The position numbers and the translations under genes were made by a program. The notes under the pieces were generated by a model. That model did not search any database, was not told the DNA's origin, and saw only the letters and a program-made list of their open reading frames with translations. From Stenotrophomonas sp. UBA2302 (GTDB lineage: Bacteria; Pseudomonadota; Gammaproteobacteria; Xanthomonadales; Xanthomonadaceae), in the NCBI GenBank assembly GCA_002345545.1, contig DDVW01000007.1, forward strand, positions 62,482 to 126,481: a stretch of 64,000 bases of DNA, given 5' to 3'. This document shows, piece after piece, positions 30,179 through 40,284 of this stretch (its first letter is position 1; each line of letters begins with the position of its first letter).

Positions 30179-31898
30179 GCTGTTGAAGATCGTCCGGCGG
30201 CCGCCGGCCGAGGCCGGATTGTGGAGCGATGACACGCCGCCGCTGCTGCAGCGTCTCTATGCCGCGCGCGGGGCGAGCACCCGCGAGCAGGCACTGCCGC
30301 GACTGGCGCAACTGCATGCACCGGAACTGCTCGGCGGAATGCAGAAAGCCGTCGCGTTGCTGGCGGCGGCGATTGCCGGCAACCAGCGCATCCTGATCGT
30401 TGGCGACTTCGACTGCGACGGCGCCACGGCCTGTGCGGTCGGCGTACGCGGCCTGCGCATGCTCGGCGCCACCAATGTGGTCCATGCGGTTCCCAATCGC
30501 ATGGTGCACGGCTACGGTCTGTCGCCCTCACTGGTCGAGGAACTGGCCCCGTTGCAGCCGCAGCTGCTGGTGACCGTCGATCATGGCATCGCCTGTCATG
30601 CCGGCATCGCCGCGGCCAAGGCGCAGGGCTGGCAGGTGCTGGTCACCGATCACCATCTGCCCGGCGAGAAGCTGCCACCGGCCGACGCCATCGTCGATCC
30701 GAATGTCGAGGGTGATGCGTTCCCGAGCAAGGCACTGGCCGGGGTCGGCGTCATCTTCTATGTACTGATGGCGCTGCGCCGGCACCTGCGCGGGCAGGGG
30801 GCCTTCAACGCGGCGACCGAGCCGGATCTGCTGTCGCTGCTGGATCTGGTGGCCGTCGGCACCGTTGCCGACCTGGTGCCGCTGGATGACAACAACCGCG
30901 CACTGGTGGGTGCCGGCCTGCGACGCCTGCGCGCGGGCAAGGGCTGCGCCGGCCTGCGGGCGCTGATCGAGGTCAGTGGCCGTGATGCCGGGCACCTCAC
31001 CTCCAGCGATATCGGTTTCGCGGTTGCGCCGCGGCTCAACGCCGCCGGCCGGCTGGAGGACATGGCACTGGGTATCGAACTGCTGCTGACCGAAGACAGC
31101 GGCAAGGCGCGTGAGATCGCCGCCTTGCTGGAGGAGATCAACGCCGAGCGGCGCGCGGTGCAGCAGATCATGACCGATGACGCCGAGCAGGCGGTGTCCC
31201 GGGTGCTGCTTGCCGATGACGGCCGGCGGCCGGTGGCGGTTTGCCTGTTCGACAGTGAATGGCATCCCGGCGTGGTGGGGCTGGTGGCCTCGAAGATGAA
31301 GGACCGTCTGCATCGCCCGGTGATCGCGTTTGCGCCGGCGGAGCCCGGAAGCGCTGCACTGCGCGGCTCGGCGCGTTCGATCAACGGCTTCCATATCCGC
31401 GATGCGCTGGCGGCGGTCCATGCCGCGCGGCCGGGACTGATGGACAAGTTCGGTGGCCATGCGATGGCGGCTGGACTGAGTCTTCCGCTGGAACGGCTGG
31501 AGGAATTCCGCGCCGTGTTCGAACAGCAGGTGCAGGCGACACTGGACCCGGCGCTGCTGCAGCAGCAGCTGCTCAGCGATGGCGAGCTGTCGGCGGCCGA
31601 ACTGGATTTCAACCACGCCGAGGCGTTGCGGCTTGCCGGGCCATGGGGGCAGGGCTTTCCCGAGCCCCTGTTCGACGGCCACTTCGAGGTGCTGAAGTGG
31701 CGTGTGCTGAAGGAGCGCCACCTGAAGCTGGAACTGCGCCGGCCCGGCATCGCCGCGCCGCTCAATGCGATCCACTTCGGTGGCTGGACCGGCACGGCTC
31801 CCGCCGCGCAGGTCCATATCGCCTACCGGCTGGTCAGCGACGACTACCGCGGTGGTGGCGCGATCCAGTTGATCGTCGAGCATTGCAGCGCGATCTAG
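30171..31898 (+). CDS. recJ: Single-stranded-DNA-specific exonuclease RecJ
   Basis: A 575-residue DHH-family 5'-3' exonuclease for recombination and mismatch repair. DHH motifs are present: DFDCDG at 79-84, VDHG with Asp138/His139, DHH at 161-163. DHHA1 and OB-like C-terminal domains follow (AVCLFDSEWHPGVVGLVASK; GGHAMAAGLSL). The ATG lies inside the end of rpfE. Transcription ends at the long hairpin at 32141. Confidence 0.95.
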   Translation: MSELLKIVRRPPAEAGLWSDDTPPLLQRLYAARGASTREQALPRLAQLHAPELLGGMQKAVALLAAAIAGNQRILIVGDFDCDGATACAVGVRGLRMLGATNVVHAVPNRMVHGYGLSPSLVEELAPLQPQLLVTVDHGIACHAGIAAAKAQGWQVLVTDHHLPGEKLPPADAIVDPNVEGDAFPSKALAGVGVIFYVLMALRRHLRGQGAFNAATEPDLLSLLDLVAVGTVADLVPLDDNNRALVGAGLRRLRAGKGCAGLRALIEVSGRDAGHLTSSDIGFAVAPRLNAAGRLEDMALGIELLLTEDSGKAREIAALLEEINAERRAVQQIMTDDAEQAVSRVLLADDGRRPVAVCLFDSEWHPGVVGLVASKMKDRLHRPVIAFAPAEPGSAALRGSARSINGFHIRDALAAVHAARPGLMDKFGGHAMAAGLSLPLERLEEFRAVFEQQVQATLDPALLQQQLLSDGELSAAELDFNHAEALRLAGPWGQGFPEPLFDGHFEVLKWRVLKERHLKLELRRPGIAAPLNAIHFGGWTGTAPAAQVHIAYRLVSDDYRGGGAIQLIVEHCSAI

Positions 31899-32140
31899 GT
31901 ACGGGCAGCCGATAGCTGTAGCCCGGACCAGACGGCAGGGGTGCAGATGCGATACGTCGCTGCGACGGACCCGTCACGACAACTTCCGTTCTGCAGGTGC
32001 GTTCGTGCCACCTGGCACGCCCCAGGGCGCGCCCCGGTTCAATGGTCCGCTGGGAACCGGGCTGCGGACGCTGAAGCGGAGCAGACAGGCAAAAACCGGC
32101 ACCGGCACGTGGAAGCGGGCACAAAGAGTCCACCCGGCAG
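31899..32140. other. Recj 3' region without a gene
   Basis: About 240 bases between the recJ stop and the terminator. No open frame with native-like features is seen, and nothing else recognisable. Confidence 0.3.
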
Positions 32141-32177
32141 AAACAGCAAACCCCGGGCCTGCCGGGGTTTGCTGTTT
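32141..32177. terminator. Exceptionally long bidirectional terminator
   Basis: A perfect 16-bp stem (32141-32156 with 32162-32177) has a 5-base loop GCCTG and A-/T-rich outer ends (AAACAGCAAA / TTTGCTGTTT). It lies between recJ and the convergent chemoreceptor-like gene and should stop both. Confidence 0.92.
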
Positions 32178-32194
32178 GATCGCCCTTTGCCGGA

Positions 32195-33385
32195 TCAGAA
32201 CAGCTCGACCGTACCGGCGCCCATGCTCTGCTGGGTGACCGGCTTGTGCGGCGGACGTTCCCATTCGCTGCGCAGTTCGCGCAGACGGCCGCCGGTACGC
32301 TGCAGTGCGGTCACCATCTCGCTGTCGATGACTCCGCCGTTACGCTGCAGCAGCTCCTGCAATGCGACCGCTTCACGGTTGATCGTGCCCAGCCGGTCAA
32401 GGTGGGCGTGGACGCCACCCAGTGCCTGCGTGGCGATGTCCTCGAACTGCAGGGCGCGGACCGCTTCGGCCACACTGCTGTCGATGGCACGGCCACAATC
32501 GGAAATCTCACGCATGCCATCACCCAGCGAGGCGTTGATCGCCGCCACGTTCTCCAGCATCGTCGCCGCCTCGTGGCGCGCCTCGCGGGAACGGTCCATG
32601 TCGCGCGAAGCCATGTGCGATACCGTCTCGCGCACCTTGGCGATGGCGTCCTTGGAGCTGTGTGCCAGCTTGCGGATCTGTTCGTTGAACGTGGTGGAAC
32701 GCTCGGACAGGTTGCGGACCTCATCGGCAACCACCGCGAAACCACGACCGGCCTCACCAGCACGGGCGGCTTCGATGGCCGCGTTCAGCGCCAGCAGGTT
32801 GGTCTGGTCGGCGATCGACTTCACGTCCTCCAGCAGCGCGAAGATGCCATCCAGGTGCTGCGCCATCTGGTCGATGTGCTGGACGGTGTTGCTGCTCTGG
32901 CCACTGACCTGCTCCAGCGCTTCCACCAGCTGTTCCATCTGCTGGCTGGCGTTCTGCGCGAAGCGGGCGACATCGACGCCGTTGCCACCTTCCTCACCGG
33001 TACGGTCAACCACCCGCGCCAGCGCCTGGCTCTGCTGCCGCGACTTGCGGCTCATCGCGTCGAAACTGCTGCCCAGCCCGGCAACGGCCTGGCGGATCAG
33101 CTCGCGTGCGCGCTCGACTTCACTGCGCGAGCCTTCGATCTCGTTGCTGACGAAGTTGCGCAGCTCATTGAGCAGCTGGTCCTGCTCCTTGAGCACCCTG
33201 GCGTGCTCGGGCGAGCGTTGGACCTGCGACTGTACGGTCCAATAGGCGAACACCAGCCAGCTCAGCACCAGCGTGGTCAGGATCGCCCACATCGCGGGGG
33301 ATGGCCACGAACGGGCGACAGCCAGTGGAAGCAGGAAAGTCAGGGCCAGCGGAGCGGCCAGGCGGATTGCAATACGTGGGTACAT
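32195..33385 (-). CDS. Methyl-accepting chemotaxis-type signalling protein, no periplasmic sensor
   Basis: A 396-residue protein. Two hydrophobic segments lie in residues 5-50 with almost no periplasmic loop between, then a coiled-coil region, then an MCP signalling domain with hairpin tip [40 protein letters not shown]. The C-terminal FEDIATQAL helix is typical of a subset of receptors with short cytoplasmic tails. The lack of a sensor domain suggests it reads a membrane or cytoplasmic cue, or partners another receptor. No che genes adjoin it. The start is the ATG at 33385. Confidence 0.88.
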   Translation of the reverse strand: MYPRIAIRLAAPLALTFLLPLAVARSWPSPAMWAILTTLVLSWLVFAYWTVQSQVQRSPEHARVLKEQDQLLNELRNFVSNEIEGSRSEVERARELIRQAVAGLGSSFDAMSRKSRQQSQALARVVDRTGEEGGNGVDVARFAQNASQQMEQLVEALEQVSGQSSNTVQHIDQMAQHLDGIFALLEDVKSIADQTNLLALNAAIEAARAGEAGRGFAVVADEVRNLSERSTTFNEQIRKLAHSSKDAIAKVRETVSHMASRDMDRSREARHEAATMLENVAAINASLGDGMREISDCGRAIDSSVAEAVRALQFEDIATQALGGVHAHLDRLGTINREAVALQELLQRNGGVIDSEMVTALQRTGGRLRELRSEWERPPHKPVTQQSMGAGTVELF

Positions 33386-33513
33386 GGACGTTCTCGGGAG
33401 AGTCACGAATGCAGTATCGGCCGCAGGCAGGGCAGCTTTAGCCCGACAGCGGGTTTCCCCGGGAATGTCCGTGTGGTGGCATGCAGCGGTGTCCGGCGCC
33501 GCATGCGGCTCGC

Positions 33514-34128
33514 TCAGCGCAGGTGGCGCTCGATGGCCTCGACCATGGCCTTGCGGGAAAACAGGAAATCCCAGTAGTTGCCGCCCAGCTGCCGCCACAG
33601 CACCGCCGAGCGCACCGCCGCCAGCAGCAGGGCGCGGATCTCCGCCACCACCGTGGCCTGGTTGAGGTAGTGCGGGTTGCCCTGGACCATGATCTTCGGC
33701 TTGAGCTGGCTGATGCTGTTCTTGTACAGCTCGGCCATCGCCGCAAGCACATCGGGGTGATTGCTCTCGCCCAGCTCCGCAAGCCGTGCCGAGGTCGAGC
33801 GGATGCCGGTGTCGACCTTGTCCACGGTGGCGGCCTCACGCACGAAGCGACGCTCCAGCTGCATCACCGACAGGGCAAGCCGCGGCAGCAGCTGGTCCTT
33901 GCCCTGGTTGCGGAAATAGTCGCGCAGCAGCCGCAATCCCGGCTCCACCTGCCGGGCACTGCCGTAGACGGCCTCCGGCGTGGGCGCGTCGATGCGCATG
34001 ACGCTGTCCATCGCCGTGCGCACGATCGCGGCCTCGGAATGGCCGGTTTCGGCGATCCGCCGGACCTGCTGCAGCGCCTGGGCGATACCGGCCAGCGCCA
34101 GCACACGGTCGTCAAAGGAAAAACTCAT
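33514..34128 (-). CDS. hflD: High-frequency lysogenisation protein HflD homolog
   Basis: A 204-residue all-helical protein of the HflD/YcfC family, which in E. coli is encoded beside mnmA and binds phage lambda CII. Conserved C-terminal segments [34 protein letters not shown] and RKAMVEAIE are present. It follows mnmA by 9 bases in the same operon, as in other gammaproteobacteria. Confidence 0.93.
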   Translation of the reverse strand: MSFSFDDRVLALAGIAQALQQVRRIAETGHSEAAIVRTAMDSVMRIDAPTPEAVYGSARQVEPGLRLLRDYFRNQGKDQLLPRLALSVMQLERRFVREAATVDKVDTGIRSTSARLAELGESNHPDVLAAMAELYKNSISQLKPKIMVQGNPHYLNQATVVAEIRALLLAAVRSAVLWRQLGGNYWDFLFSRKAMVEAIERHLR

Positions 34129-34137
34129 GGTGACCTC

Positions 34138-35259
34138 TCAAGGGGAAGGTGGCGTGCCCAGACGGCGCTCCAGCGGTGCGTCGGTGGCGGCGATGACCGC
34201 GCCTCCCAGACACTCCGGGCCGTCGTAGAGCACCAGGGATTGACCGGGCGTCACAGCCCGTTGCGGGCGGGCGAAATGCACATCCAGGGTGCCATCATCG
34301 CGTACCCGTACCGTGCACGGTTCGTCCGGCTGCCGGTAGCGGGTCTGTGCGGTGCATTCGAATTCCGTCGCCGGTGCCGTGCCTGCGATCCAGTGCATCG
34401 GCTCGCTGCGCAGCCAGCGCGACTGCAGCCAGGGGCTGTCGTGGCCCTGGTCCACATAAAGGATGTTGTGGGCGACGTCCTTGCCGACCACGAACCATGG
34501 CGCCGCGGGGCGACCACGAACGCCGCCGATATTCAGGCCTTCACGCTGACCCAGGGTGAAATAGAACACACCGGGATGGGTGGCGATGACCTGGTCGTCC
34601 GGATCGCGGATCTCGCCACGGCGGGCGGGCAGGTACTGGCCGAGGAACTCGCGGAAATCACGCTCGCCGATGAAGCAGATTCCGGTGGAATCCTTCTTCG
34701 CATGGGTCTGCAGGCCGGCCTCGTGGGCGATCCGGCGCAATGCGGTTTTTTCCAGATGCCCGATCGGGAACAGCGTCGCGGCCAGCTGTTCCTGCCCCAG
34801 CTGGTGCAGGAAGTAGCTCTGGTCCTTGTCGCGATCGGCACCGCGCAACAGCCGCCAGCGGCCGGCGTGCTGGTCCACCTGCGCGTAATGGCCGGTGGCG
34901 ATACGCTCGGCGCCCAGCTCGCGGGCGGCATCGAGGAAATGCTTGAACTTCACTTCCCGGTTGCACAGCACATCCGGATTGGGCGTGCGGCCGGCCGCGT
35001 ATTCGGCGAGGAAATGCTCGAACACGCCTTGCCAGTACTCGCTGGAAAAATCACGGAAGTGGAACGGGATACCCAGCTGGCCGCAGACCGCCACCGCATC
35101 GCGGCGGTCCTCTTCGGCACGGCATTCGCCGGAGCCGTCGTCGGCCCAGTTCTGCATGAACAGCCCGGCCACCGGCAGTTGCTGCTGGACCAGCAGCAGC
35201 GCCGCGACCGACGAGTCCACGCCGCCGGAAACGCCGACAATGATGTCCGGGCGGCTCAT
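34138..35259 (-). CDS. mnmA: tRNA-specific 2-thiouridylase MnmA
   Basis: A 373-residue enzyme that thiolates U34 of tRNA-Lys, -Glu and -Gln using sulfur relayed from IscS/Tus. The PP-loop SGGVDSS is at 11-17; the catalytic pair is Cys99 (NPDVLCN) and Cys195 ([10 protein letters not shown]); the GHYA loop is near 123. The ATG at 35259 overlaps the Nudix stop. Its substrate tRNA-Glu(UUC) is encoded twice in this window. Confidence 0.96.
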   Translation of the reverse strand: MSRPDIIVGVSGGVDSSVAALLLVQQQLPVAGLFMQNWADDGSGECRAEEDRRDAVAVCGQLGIPFHFRDFSSEYWQGVFEHFLAEYAAGRTPNPDVLCNREVKFKHFLDAARELGAERIATGHYAQVDQHAGRWRLLRGADRDKDQSYFLHQLGQEQLAATLFPIGHLEKTALRRIAHEAGLQTHAKKDSTGICFIGERDFREFLGQYLPARRGEIRDPDDQVIATHPGVFYFTLGQREGLNIGGVRGRPAAPWFVVGKDVAHNILYVDQGHDSPWLQSRWLRSEPMHWIAGTAPATEFECTAQTRYRQPDEPCTVRVRDDGTLDVHFARPQRAVTPGQSLVLYDGPECLGGAVIAATDAPLERRLGTPPSP

Positions 35260-35741
35260 TGCACCGTCCGCAACAGCGACAGCGGGTAGTGCTGGCCTGC
35301 CTGCCAGTCGGACACCGTGCGCCACACCAGCGGGCTGCGCAGGCGTGTGGATTCGGCCTGGATGGCCGCCGGCGTCAGCCACAACGCCTGCAGAATCCCG
35401 GCATCCAACGGCTGCCCGGGATGATGGCGGACCGGCTCGGCAGCAAAGGCGAAGCGCAGGAACGGGGTACCGTCGGCAGCCTGCCACTGGTAGGTGCCGA
35501 TGAAACCGGTCAGGCGCACGTCCCAGCCGGTTTCCTCGCGGGTTTCCCGTACCGCTGCTTCCAGCAGGCTTTCCTCCGGCTCCAGATGGCCTGCCGGCTG
35601 GTTCAGCACCCGGCGTCCCTGCCGCTCCTCCTCGACCAACAACAGCTGCCCGTCACGCGCGACGACGGTCGCCACGGTGACGTGTGGCGACCAGCGCGGG
35701 GAAGGCAATGGTGGCTGCAGGGGACTGCCCGTTGTGCTCAC
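35256..35741 (-). CDS. Nudix hydrolase (NudJ-like)
   Basis: A 161-residue protein with a complete Nudix box, [20 protein letters not shown] followed by TG, at about residues 51-72. The placement immediately before mnmA-hflD matches NudJ, a phosphatase of thiamine pyrophosphate precursors and nucleotides in E. coli, so a similar role is likely. GTG start 2 bases after the stop of the upstream gene; the stop overlaps mnmA by ATGA. Confidence 0.88.
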   Translation of the reverse strand: MSTTGSPLQPPLPSPRWSPHVTVATVVARDGQLLLVEEERQGRRVLNQPAGHLEPEESLLEAAVRETREETGWDVRLTGFIGTYQWQAADGTPFLRFAFAAEPVRHHPGQPLDAGILQALWLTPAAIQAESTRLRSPLVWRTVSDWQAGQHYPLSLLRTVQ

Positions 35742-35743
35742 TA

Positions 35744-36220
35744 TCAGTACTCGTCCTTGCCGGTCAGCTCCAGCTCGATCGCATCGGCGCTGCGGACTGC
35801 CGCATCGATGGCGTCGCTGAGTACATCTGCCGAAGCATCGGCATCGATCTTGACCACGAACATGGCGATGTCGTCCTGCTTGACCCAGCTGCCCAGCTTG
35901 GAGGACTGCGAGTCTTCCAGCAGGCGATTGCCGACCAGCGCAGGGAACTGCGGGCCCGGCGACTTGTAGCCCGGCGACCAGATCTCGCGGATGTGGTGGC
36001 TGCCGAAGGTTTCCACCGACGAGCGCACGAACACCAGCTGTGTGCGGTCATTCTCCATGTCGAACACCAGCTTGTAGTCGCCGTCCTCGTCGATCTCGTA
36101 CTTGTATTCCAGCCCGTCAAGCAGCCTGCCCACGGCGCGATCGGGCTCACCCGCCACGGCCGCACCGGAAATGCCGGCCAGAACGGTTGCCAGAACAGCT
36201 CCTGTCACGATCTTTTTCAT
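35744..36220 (-). CDS. Exported YbjN-like protein of unknown function
   Basis: A 158-residue protein with a classical signal peptide ([20 protein letters not shown], cleavage after AVA). The mature part alternates strands and helices ([15 protein letters not shown]...[14 protein letters not shown]...[21 protein letters not shown]) in a pattern like the YbjN / secretion-chaperone fold; this is inferred from pattern only. It heads a leftward operon with the Nudix gene and mnmA, and is divergent from clpS. Confidence 0.7.
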   Translation of the reverse strand: MKKIVTGAVLATVLAGISGAAVAGEPDRAVGRLLDGLEYKYEIDEDGDYKLVFDMENDRTQLVFVRSSVETFGSHHIREIWSPGYKSPGPQFPALVGNRLLEDSQSSKLGSWVKQDDIAMFVVKIDADASADVLSDAIDAAVRSADAIELELTGKDEY

Positions 36221-36299
36221 GTTTCCCCCGTTGCAATGGAATCAACGGCAAATTGTGCGGGTACAGGGGCTTCCCGTCCAATCGGAAGAGGCAAAAAGC

Positions 36300-36305
36300 T
36301 ATAAT
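36300..36305 (+). promoter_or_regulatory. Perfect -10 box six bases before clpS
   Basis: TATAAT lies only 6 bases upstream of the clpS ATG, and no good -35 is visible. If used, transcription would start at or next to the ATG, giving a leaderless or nearly leaderless mRNA. Confidence 0.45.
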
Positions 36306-36311
36306 CGCCGG

Positions 36312-36632
36312 ATGTCACAGAAGACCCGACACGATAGCGAACACGGCGTGATGGTTGCGCCGGGAAAGCCGGAAATCGCGCCGCCACCGCTGTATCAGGT
36401 GATGCTGCTCAACGACGACTACACGCCTATGGATTTCGTGGTCACCGTGCTGCAGAGCTTTTTCACCATGAGCCTGGATCAGGCCACCCAGGTGATGCTG
36501 CACGTCCATACCCGCGGGCGCGGCGTCTGCGGTGTGTACACCCGCGAAGTGGCCGAAACCAAGGTTGCCCAGGTCAACGAATTCTCGCGCATGAACCAGC
36601 ACCCGCTGCTGTGCACGATGGAACCGGCCTGA
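36312..36632 (+). CDS. clpS: ATP-dependent Clp protease adaptor ClpS
   Basis: A 106-residue N-recognin adaptor that brings proteins with N-terminal Leu/Phe/Tyr/Trp to ClpAP. Conserved core: [17 protein letters not shown], then [23 protein letters not shown]. The Asn/Asp residues and the Met that bind the N-degron are in NDDYTPM. The start follows a TATAAT box very closely. Its partner clpA lies 940 bases downstream, separated by an inverted broken gene. Confidence 0.95.
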   Translation: MSQKTRHDSEHGVMVAPGKPEIAPPPLYQVMLLNDDYTPMDFVVTVLQSFFTMSLDQATQVMLHVHTRGRGVCGVYTREVAETKVAQVNEFSRMNQHPLLCTMEPA

Positions 36633-36638
36633 GGCCGC

Positions 36639-37492
36639 TCAATCCTCCAGCCGGGCCAGGGCCAATCCGGCCACCGCAAGGCTGGTGTCCGCATCCACAC
36701 CGTCCTGCAGGAACCAGCTCGCAGACAGTCCCGCGCCGGCGGCGATCCATTGCAGCAGGCGCTGCTCCGGAATCGCCGACTGCTGGCTGACCCACGCCAC
36801 ACGGCGGTCGAAGTGTGCCGCCACGCTGGCAAAACGCCGTCCGTTGAAACACAGGTCAGGATTCAGGAACAGCGGCGTGTAATCGAACGCGGGATCTCCG
36901 TAGAGGCCCTTCGGATCGATGGCAAGCAGGCTACGGCGACCGCCATCAAGCACGTTGCCGTGGTGCAGGTCGCCATGCAGCACGACGGGATCGGAGGGGG
37001 CGCCAGCAGCTGTCGGGCGAGTGCGGCACAGCGTCGCAACAATGCGCGCTGGGGCAGGGCAGGGCGCAGCAGCGCATCGAACCAGTGGTGCAGCGGGATC
37101 AGCCCTGCCGTATTCGTCCCGCCAGCACTATGTAGCCGCGCGGCGACGCTGCACAACGCTGCGGTGGCCTGCTGATCCCTCCCTTCGAACGGCAGCTCGC
37201 AGAGCGTGTGTCCGGGAACAGCACGCTCAAGCAACAGGGCATGCCCATCGACGGCAAGCAGCCGCACCGCGCCATCACCGGCCCAGCAATCGAGCGCCGC
37301 AGCTGCCGGCGCAATTTCGCTGGAATCACGCGCCAATCTCAGCATCGCCGGCAGGCCGTCGGCGGTCATTACCGGCTGCAGCCAGGCGCCGCTGGTGGCA
37401 ATCGGCGCGCCATCGACATGCAGCCGCCAGCGCCGCAGATATTCACGGCTCATCAGGTCATTACGGGAACAGGGCGAATACTGACGCCGCAT
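36639..37492 (-). pseudogene. Frameshifted aminoglycoside/hydroxyurea phosphotransferase-like gene (APH(6)/StrB family)
   Basis: Two overlapping leftward frames make one kinase. The N-terminal part (37492 or 37453 to about 37000) has GAWLQPVMTADGLPAMLRL and LLAVDGHALLLERAVPGHT. The C-terminal part (about 36990 to 36639) has the catalytic VVLHGDLHHGNVLD and IDPKGLYGDPAFD. The frames switch at a run of five C on the minus strand (36996-37000); one extra C would join them. Either a true frameshift mutation, a phase-variable tract, or a sequence error. It lies between clpS and clpA, antisense to both. If intact it would phosphorylate a small hydroxylated substrate. Confidence 0.8.
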
Positions 37493-37570
37493 GAACAGGA
37501 GGATCGGCTAGGGTAGTGGAAATTTCGCAACCAGCCCGCATATTGTCACCAACCGGAGTCGGAGTTCCCA

Positions 37571-39850
37571 ATGTTCAGTAAAGACCTCGAACAGACGATT
37601 GGTCAGTGTTACAAGCGTGCGCGCGAGGCCCGGCACGAGTTCATGACGGTCGAGCACCTGCTGCTTGCCCTGCTGGAAAACCCATCGGCGCAGGCGGTGC
37701 TCAAGGCCTGTGGTGCGGATCTGGATCGCCTGCAGCAGGAGCTGGAGCAGGCGGTGGAAACCTCGGTTTCCAGGCTGGCCGACGACGATGGGCGTGATAC
37801 GCAGCCGACGCTGGGTTTCCAGCGGGTGCTGCAGCGGGCCGTCTATCACGTGCAATCCTCCGGCAAGAAGGAAGTCACCGGCGCCAACGTGCTGGTGGCG
37901 ATCTTCGGTGAGAAGGATTCGCACGCGGTCTATTACCTCAACCAGCAGGACGTGACCCGGCTGGATATCGTCAACTACCTGTCCCACGGCGTGGCCAAGC
38001 TGGAAGACGAGGACGGCGCGTCGTCGTCGCTGGAAGGCGAGGGCCGGCATGAAGGCGCGGACGCCGAGTCCAAGGGCGATGCGCTGAGCGATTTCACCAG
38101 CAATCTCAACGAGCAGGCGCTGGCCGGACGCATCGATCCGCTGGTCGGCCGCCGTGACGAGATCGAGCGCACCATCCAGGTGCTGTGCCGCCGCCGCAAG
38201 AACAACCCGCTGTACGTGGGCGAGGCCGGCGTGGGCAAGACCGCCATCGCCGAGGGCCTGGCCAAGCGCATCGTCGATGGCGAGGTGCCGGAGGTGCTGG
38301 CCGATGCGGTCATCTATTCGCTCGACCTGGGCGCGCTGGTAGCCGGCACCAAATACCGCGGCGACTTCGAAAAGCGGTTGAAGGGCGTGATCAATGCGCT
38401 GAAGAAGATCCCCGATGCGGTGCTGTTCATCGACGAGATCCACACCATCATCGGTGCGGGCTCGGCCTCGGGCGGCACCATGGATGCGTCCAACCTGATC
38501 AAGCCGGCGCTGGCGTCGGGCGAGTTGCGTTGCATCGGCTCGACCACCTTCCAGGAATACCGCGGGATCTTCGAGAAGGATCGTGCCCTGGCGCGGCGCT
38601 TCCAGAAGATCGACATCATCGAGCCGACAGTGGGCGAGGCCTATGAAATCCTCAAGGGCCTGCGACCCAAGTACGAGGCCCACCACAGCGTGACCTATGC
38701 CGACGACGCCCTGCAGGCGGCGGTCGACCTGTCGGTCAAGCACATCGGTGACCGCCTGCTGCCGGACAAGGCCATCGACGTGATCGACGAGGCCGGCGCG
38801 CGGCAGCGGCTGCTGCCGGAAGACCAGCGCAAGCAGCGTATCGACACCGAGGAGATCGAGGCGATCATCGCCAAGATGGCGCGGATTCCGGCCAAGCAGG
38901 TCAGCGCCACCGACAAGGACGTGCTCAAGCATCTGGAGCGCAACCTGAAGATGGTGATCTTCGGCCAGGATCCGGCGATCGACAGCCTCGCTTCGGCGAT
39001 CAAGCTGTCGCGCTCCGGGCTGGGTAATCCGGACAAGCCGATCGGCAACTTCCTGTTCGCCGGCCCCACCGGCGTCGGCAAGACCGAGGTCACCCGCCAG
39101 CTGGCCATGCAGCTGGGGATCGAGCTGGTGCGCTTTGACATGTCCGAATACATGGAGCCGCACTCGGTCAGCCGCCTGATCGGCGCGCCTCCGGGCTACG
39201 TCGGCTTCGACCAGGGCGGGCTGCTGACCGAGAAGATTGTCAAGACGCCGCACTGCGTGCTGCTGCTGGACGAGGTGGAAAAAGCCCATCCGGACATCTT
39301 CAACATCCTGCTGCAGGTCATGGATCGCGGCATCCTCACCGATACCAATGGCCGGGAAGCCAACTTCAAGAACGTGATCCTGGTGATGACGACCAATGCC
39401 GGTGCGGCGCAGGCCGCGCGCCGCTCGATCGGCTTCACCAAGCAGGACCACGCCACCGATGCGATGGAGGTGATCCGCAAGAGCTTCACGCCGGAGTTCC
39501 GCAACCGCCTGGATGCGGTGGTGCAGTTCCAACCACTGGGCTTCGAGCACATCCTGCGGGTGGTGGACAAGTTCCTGATCGAGCTGGAAATGCTGTTGCA
39601 GGACAAGCACGTGACGCTGGCGGCGACGCCGGCGGCCCGCGAATGGCTGGCCCAGCACGGCTTCGATCCGGAGATGGGCGCGCGGCCGATGAGCCGGGTG
39701 ATCCAGGACAGGATCAAGCGCCCGCTGGCCGACGAGCTGCTGTTCGGCAAACTGGTCGCTGGCGGCAAGGTGAGTGTCGATGTGCGCGAAGGCGAGCTGG
39801 TGGTGGAGGCCGAGGCCGAACCCCGTCACCTGCTGCCGGCCACGGTGTAA
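37571..39850 (+). CDS. clpA: ATP-dependent Clp protease ATPase subunit ClpA
   Basis: A 759-residue AAA+ unfoldase with an N-domain that binds ClpS (residues 1-145) and two ATPase modules. D1 Walker A GEAGVGKT is near 217-224 and D2 GPTGVGKTE near 498-506. The ClpP-docking loop is IGF in RRSIGFTKQD near residue 619. It feeds N-degron substrates to ClpP. Its neighbours infA and aat complete an arrangement known from other gammaproteobacteria. Confidence 0.97.
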   Translation: MFSKDLEQTIGQCYKRAREARHEFMTVEHLLLALLENPSAQAVLKACGADLDRLQQELEQAVETSVSRLADDDGRDTQPTLGFQRVLQRAVYHVQSSGKKEVTGANVLVAIFGEKDSHAVYYLNQQDVTRLDIVNYLSHGVAKLEDEDGASSSLEGEGRHEGADAESKGDALSDFTSNLNEQALAGRIDPLVGRRDEIERTIQVLCRRRKNNPLYVGEAGVGKTAIAEGLAKRIVDGEVPEVLADAVIYSLDLGALVAGTKYRGDFEKRLKGVINALKKIPDAVLFIDEIHTIIGAGSASGGTMDASNLIKPALASGELRCIGSTTFQEYRGIFEKDRALARRFQKIDIIEPTVGEAYEILKGLRPKYEAHHSVTYADDALQAAVDLSVKHIGDRLLPDKAIDVIDEAGARQRLLPEDQRKQRIDTEEIEAIIAKMARIPAKQVSATDKDVLKHLERNLKMVIFGQDPAIDSLASAIKLSRSGLGNPDKPIGNFLFAGPTGVGKTEVTRQLAMQLGIELVRFDMSEYMEPHSVSRLIGAPPGYVGFDQGGLLTEKIVKTPHCVLLLDEVEKAHPDIFNILLQVMDRGILTDTNGREANFKNVILVMTTNAGAAQAARRSIGFTKQDHATDAMEVIRKSFTPEFRNRLDAVVQFQPLGFEHILRVVDKFLIELEMLLQDKHVTLAATPAAREWLAQHGFDPEMGARPMSRVIQDRIKRPLADELLFGKLVAGGKVSVDVREGELVVEAEAEPRHLLPATV

Positions 39851-39947
39851 CGGCGCTACTTCCTTCCATCCGGGCAGCGGCGGCTACGGCCGCCGTTGCT
39901 GTCTCCGGCCTGCCGCAGGCGGCTTCCAATGAGAAACGGACACGCAA

Positions 39948-39972
39948 AAAAGCCAGCACAAGGCTGGCTTTT
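39948..39972. terminator. Bidirectional terminator clpA / infA
   Basis: A 10-bp stem AAAAGCCAGC / GCTGGCTTTT with a 5-base loop is flanked by A6 on one side. On the minus strand this is a strong U-tract terminator for infA. Confidence 0.9.
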
Positions 39973-39996
39973 CAGGCAAACGCCCGACTTACCGCA

Positions 39997-40215
39997 TTAC
40001 TTCATGCGGTAGGTGATACGGCCCTTGGTCAGGTCGTACGGCGTCATCTCGACCTTGACGCGGTCGCCGGTCAGGATGCGGATGTAGTTCTTGCGCATGC
40101 GACCGGAAATGTGGGCGATGATTTCATGCCCGTTTTCCAGACGAACGCGGAAAGTGGTGTTCGGCAGCGTCTCGCTGACGGTGCCTTCGAACTCGATGGA
40201 GTCGTCTTTCGACAT
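39997..40215 (-). CDS. infA: Translation initiation factor IF-1
   Basis: A 72-residue S1/OB-fold protein, essentially canonical: [20 protein letters not shown] start, [20 protein letters not shown] centre and [12 protein letters not shown] end. It occupies the 30S A site during initiation. It lies between clpA and aat and terminates at the hairpin at 39948. Confidence 0.98.
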   Translation of the reverse strand: MSKDDSIEFEGTVSETLPNTTFRVRLENGHEIIAHISGRMRKNYIRILTGDRVKVEMTPYDLTKGRITYRMK

Positions 40216-40284
40216 GTAGTCCTGTGCGATTCTGCGGACGGCCCTTGGGGCCTAAGGCCGGGTATTTTACGCCGTTGCGCCCGA

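Noticed and set aside
37508-39829. 773-codon antisense frame opposite clpA
   Set aside because: Same artefact; sequence low in complexity and lacking any family signature.
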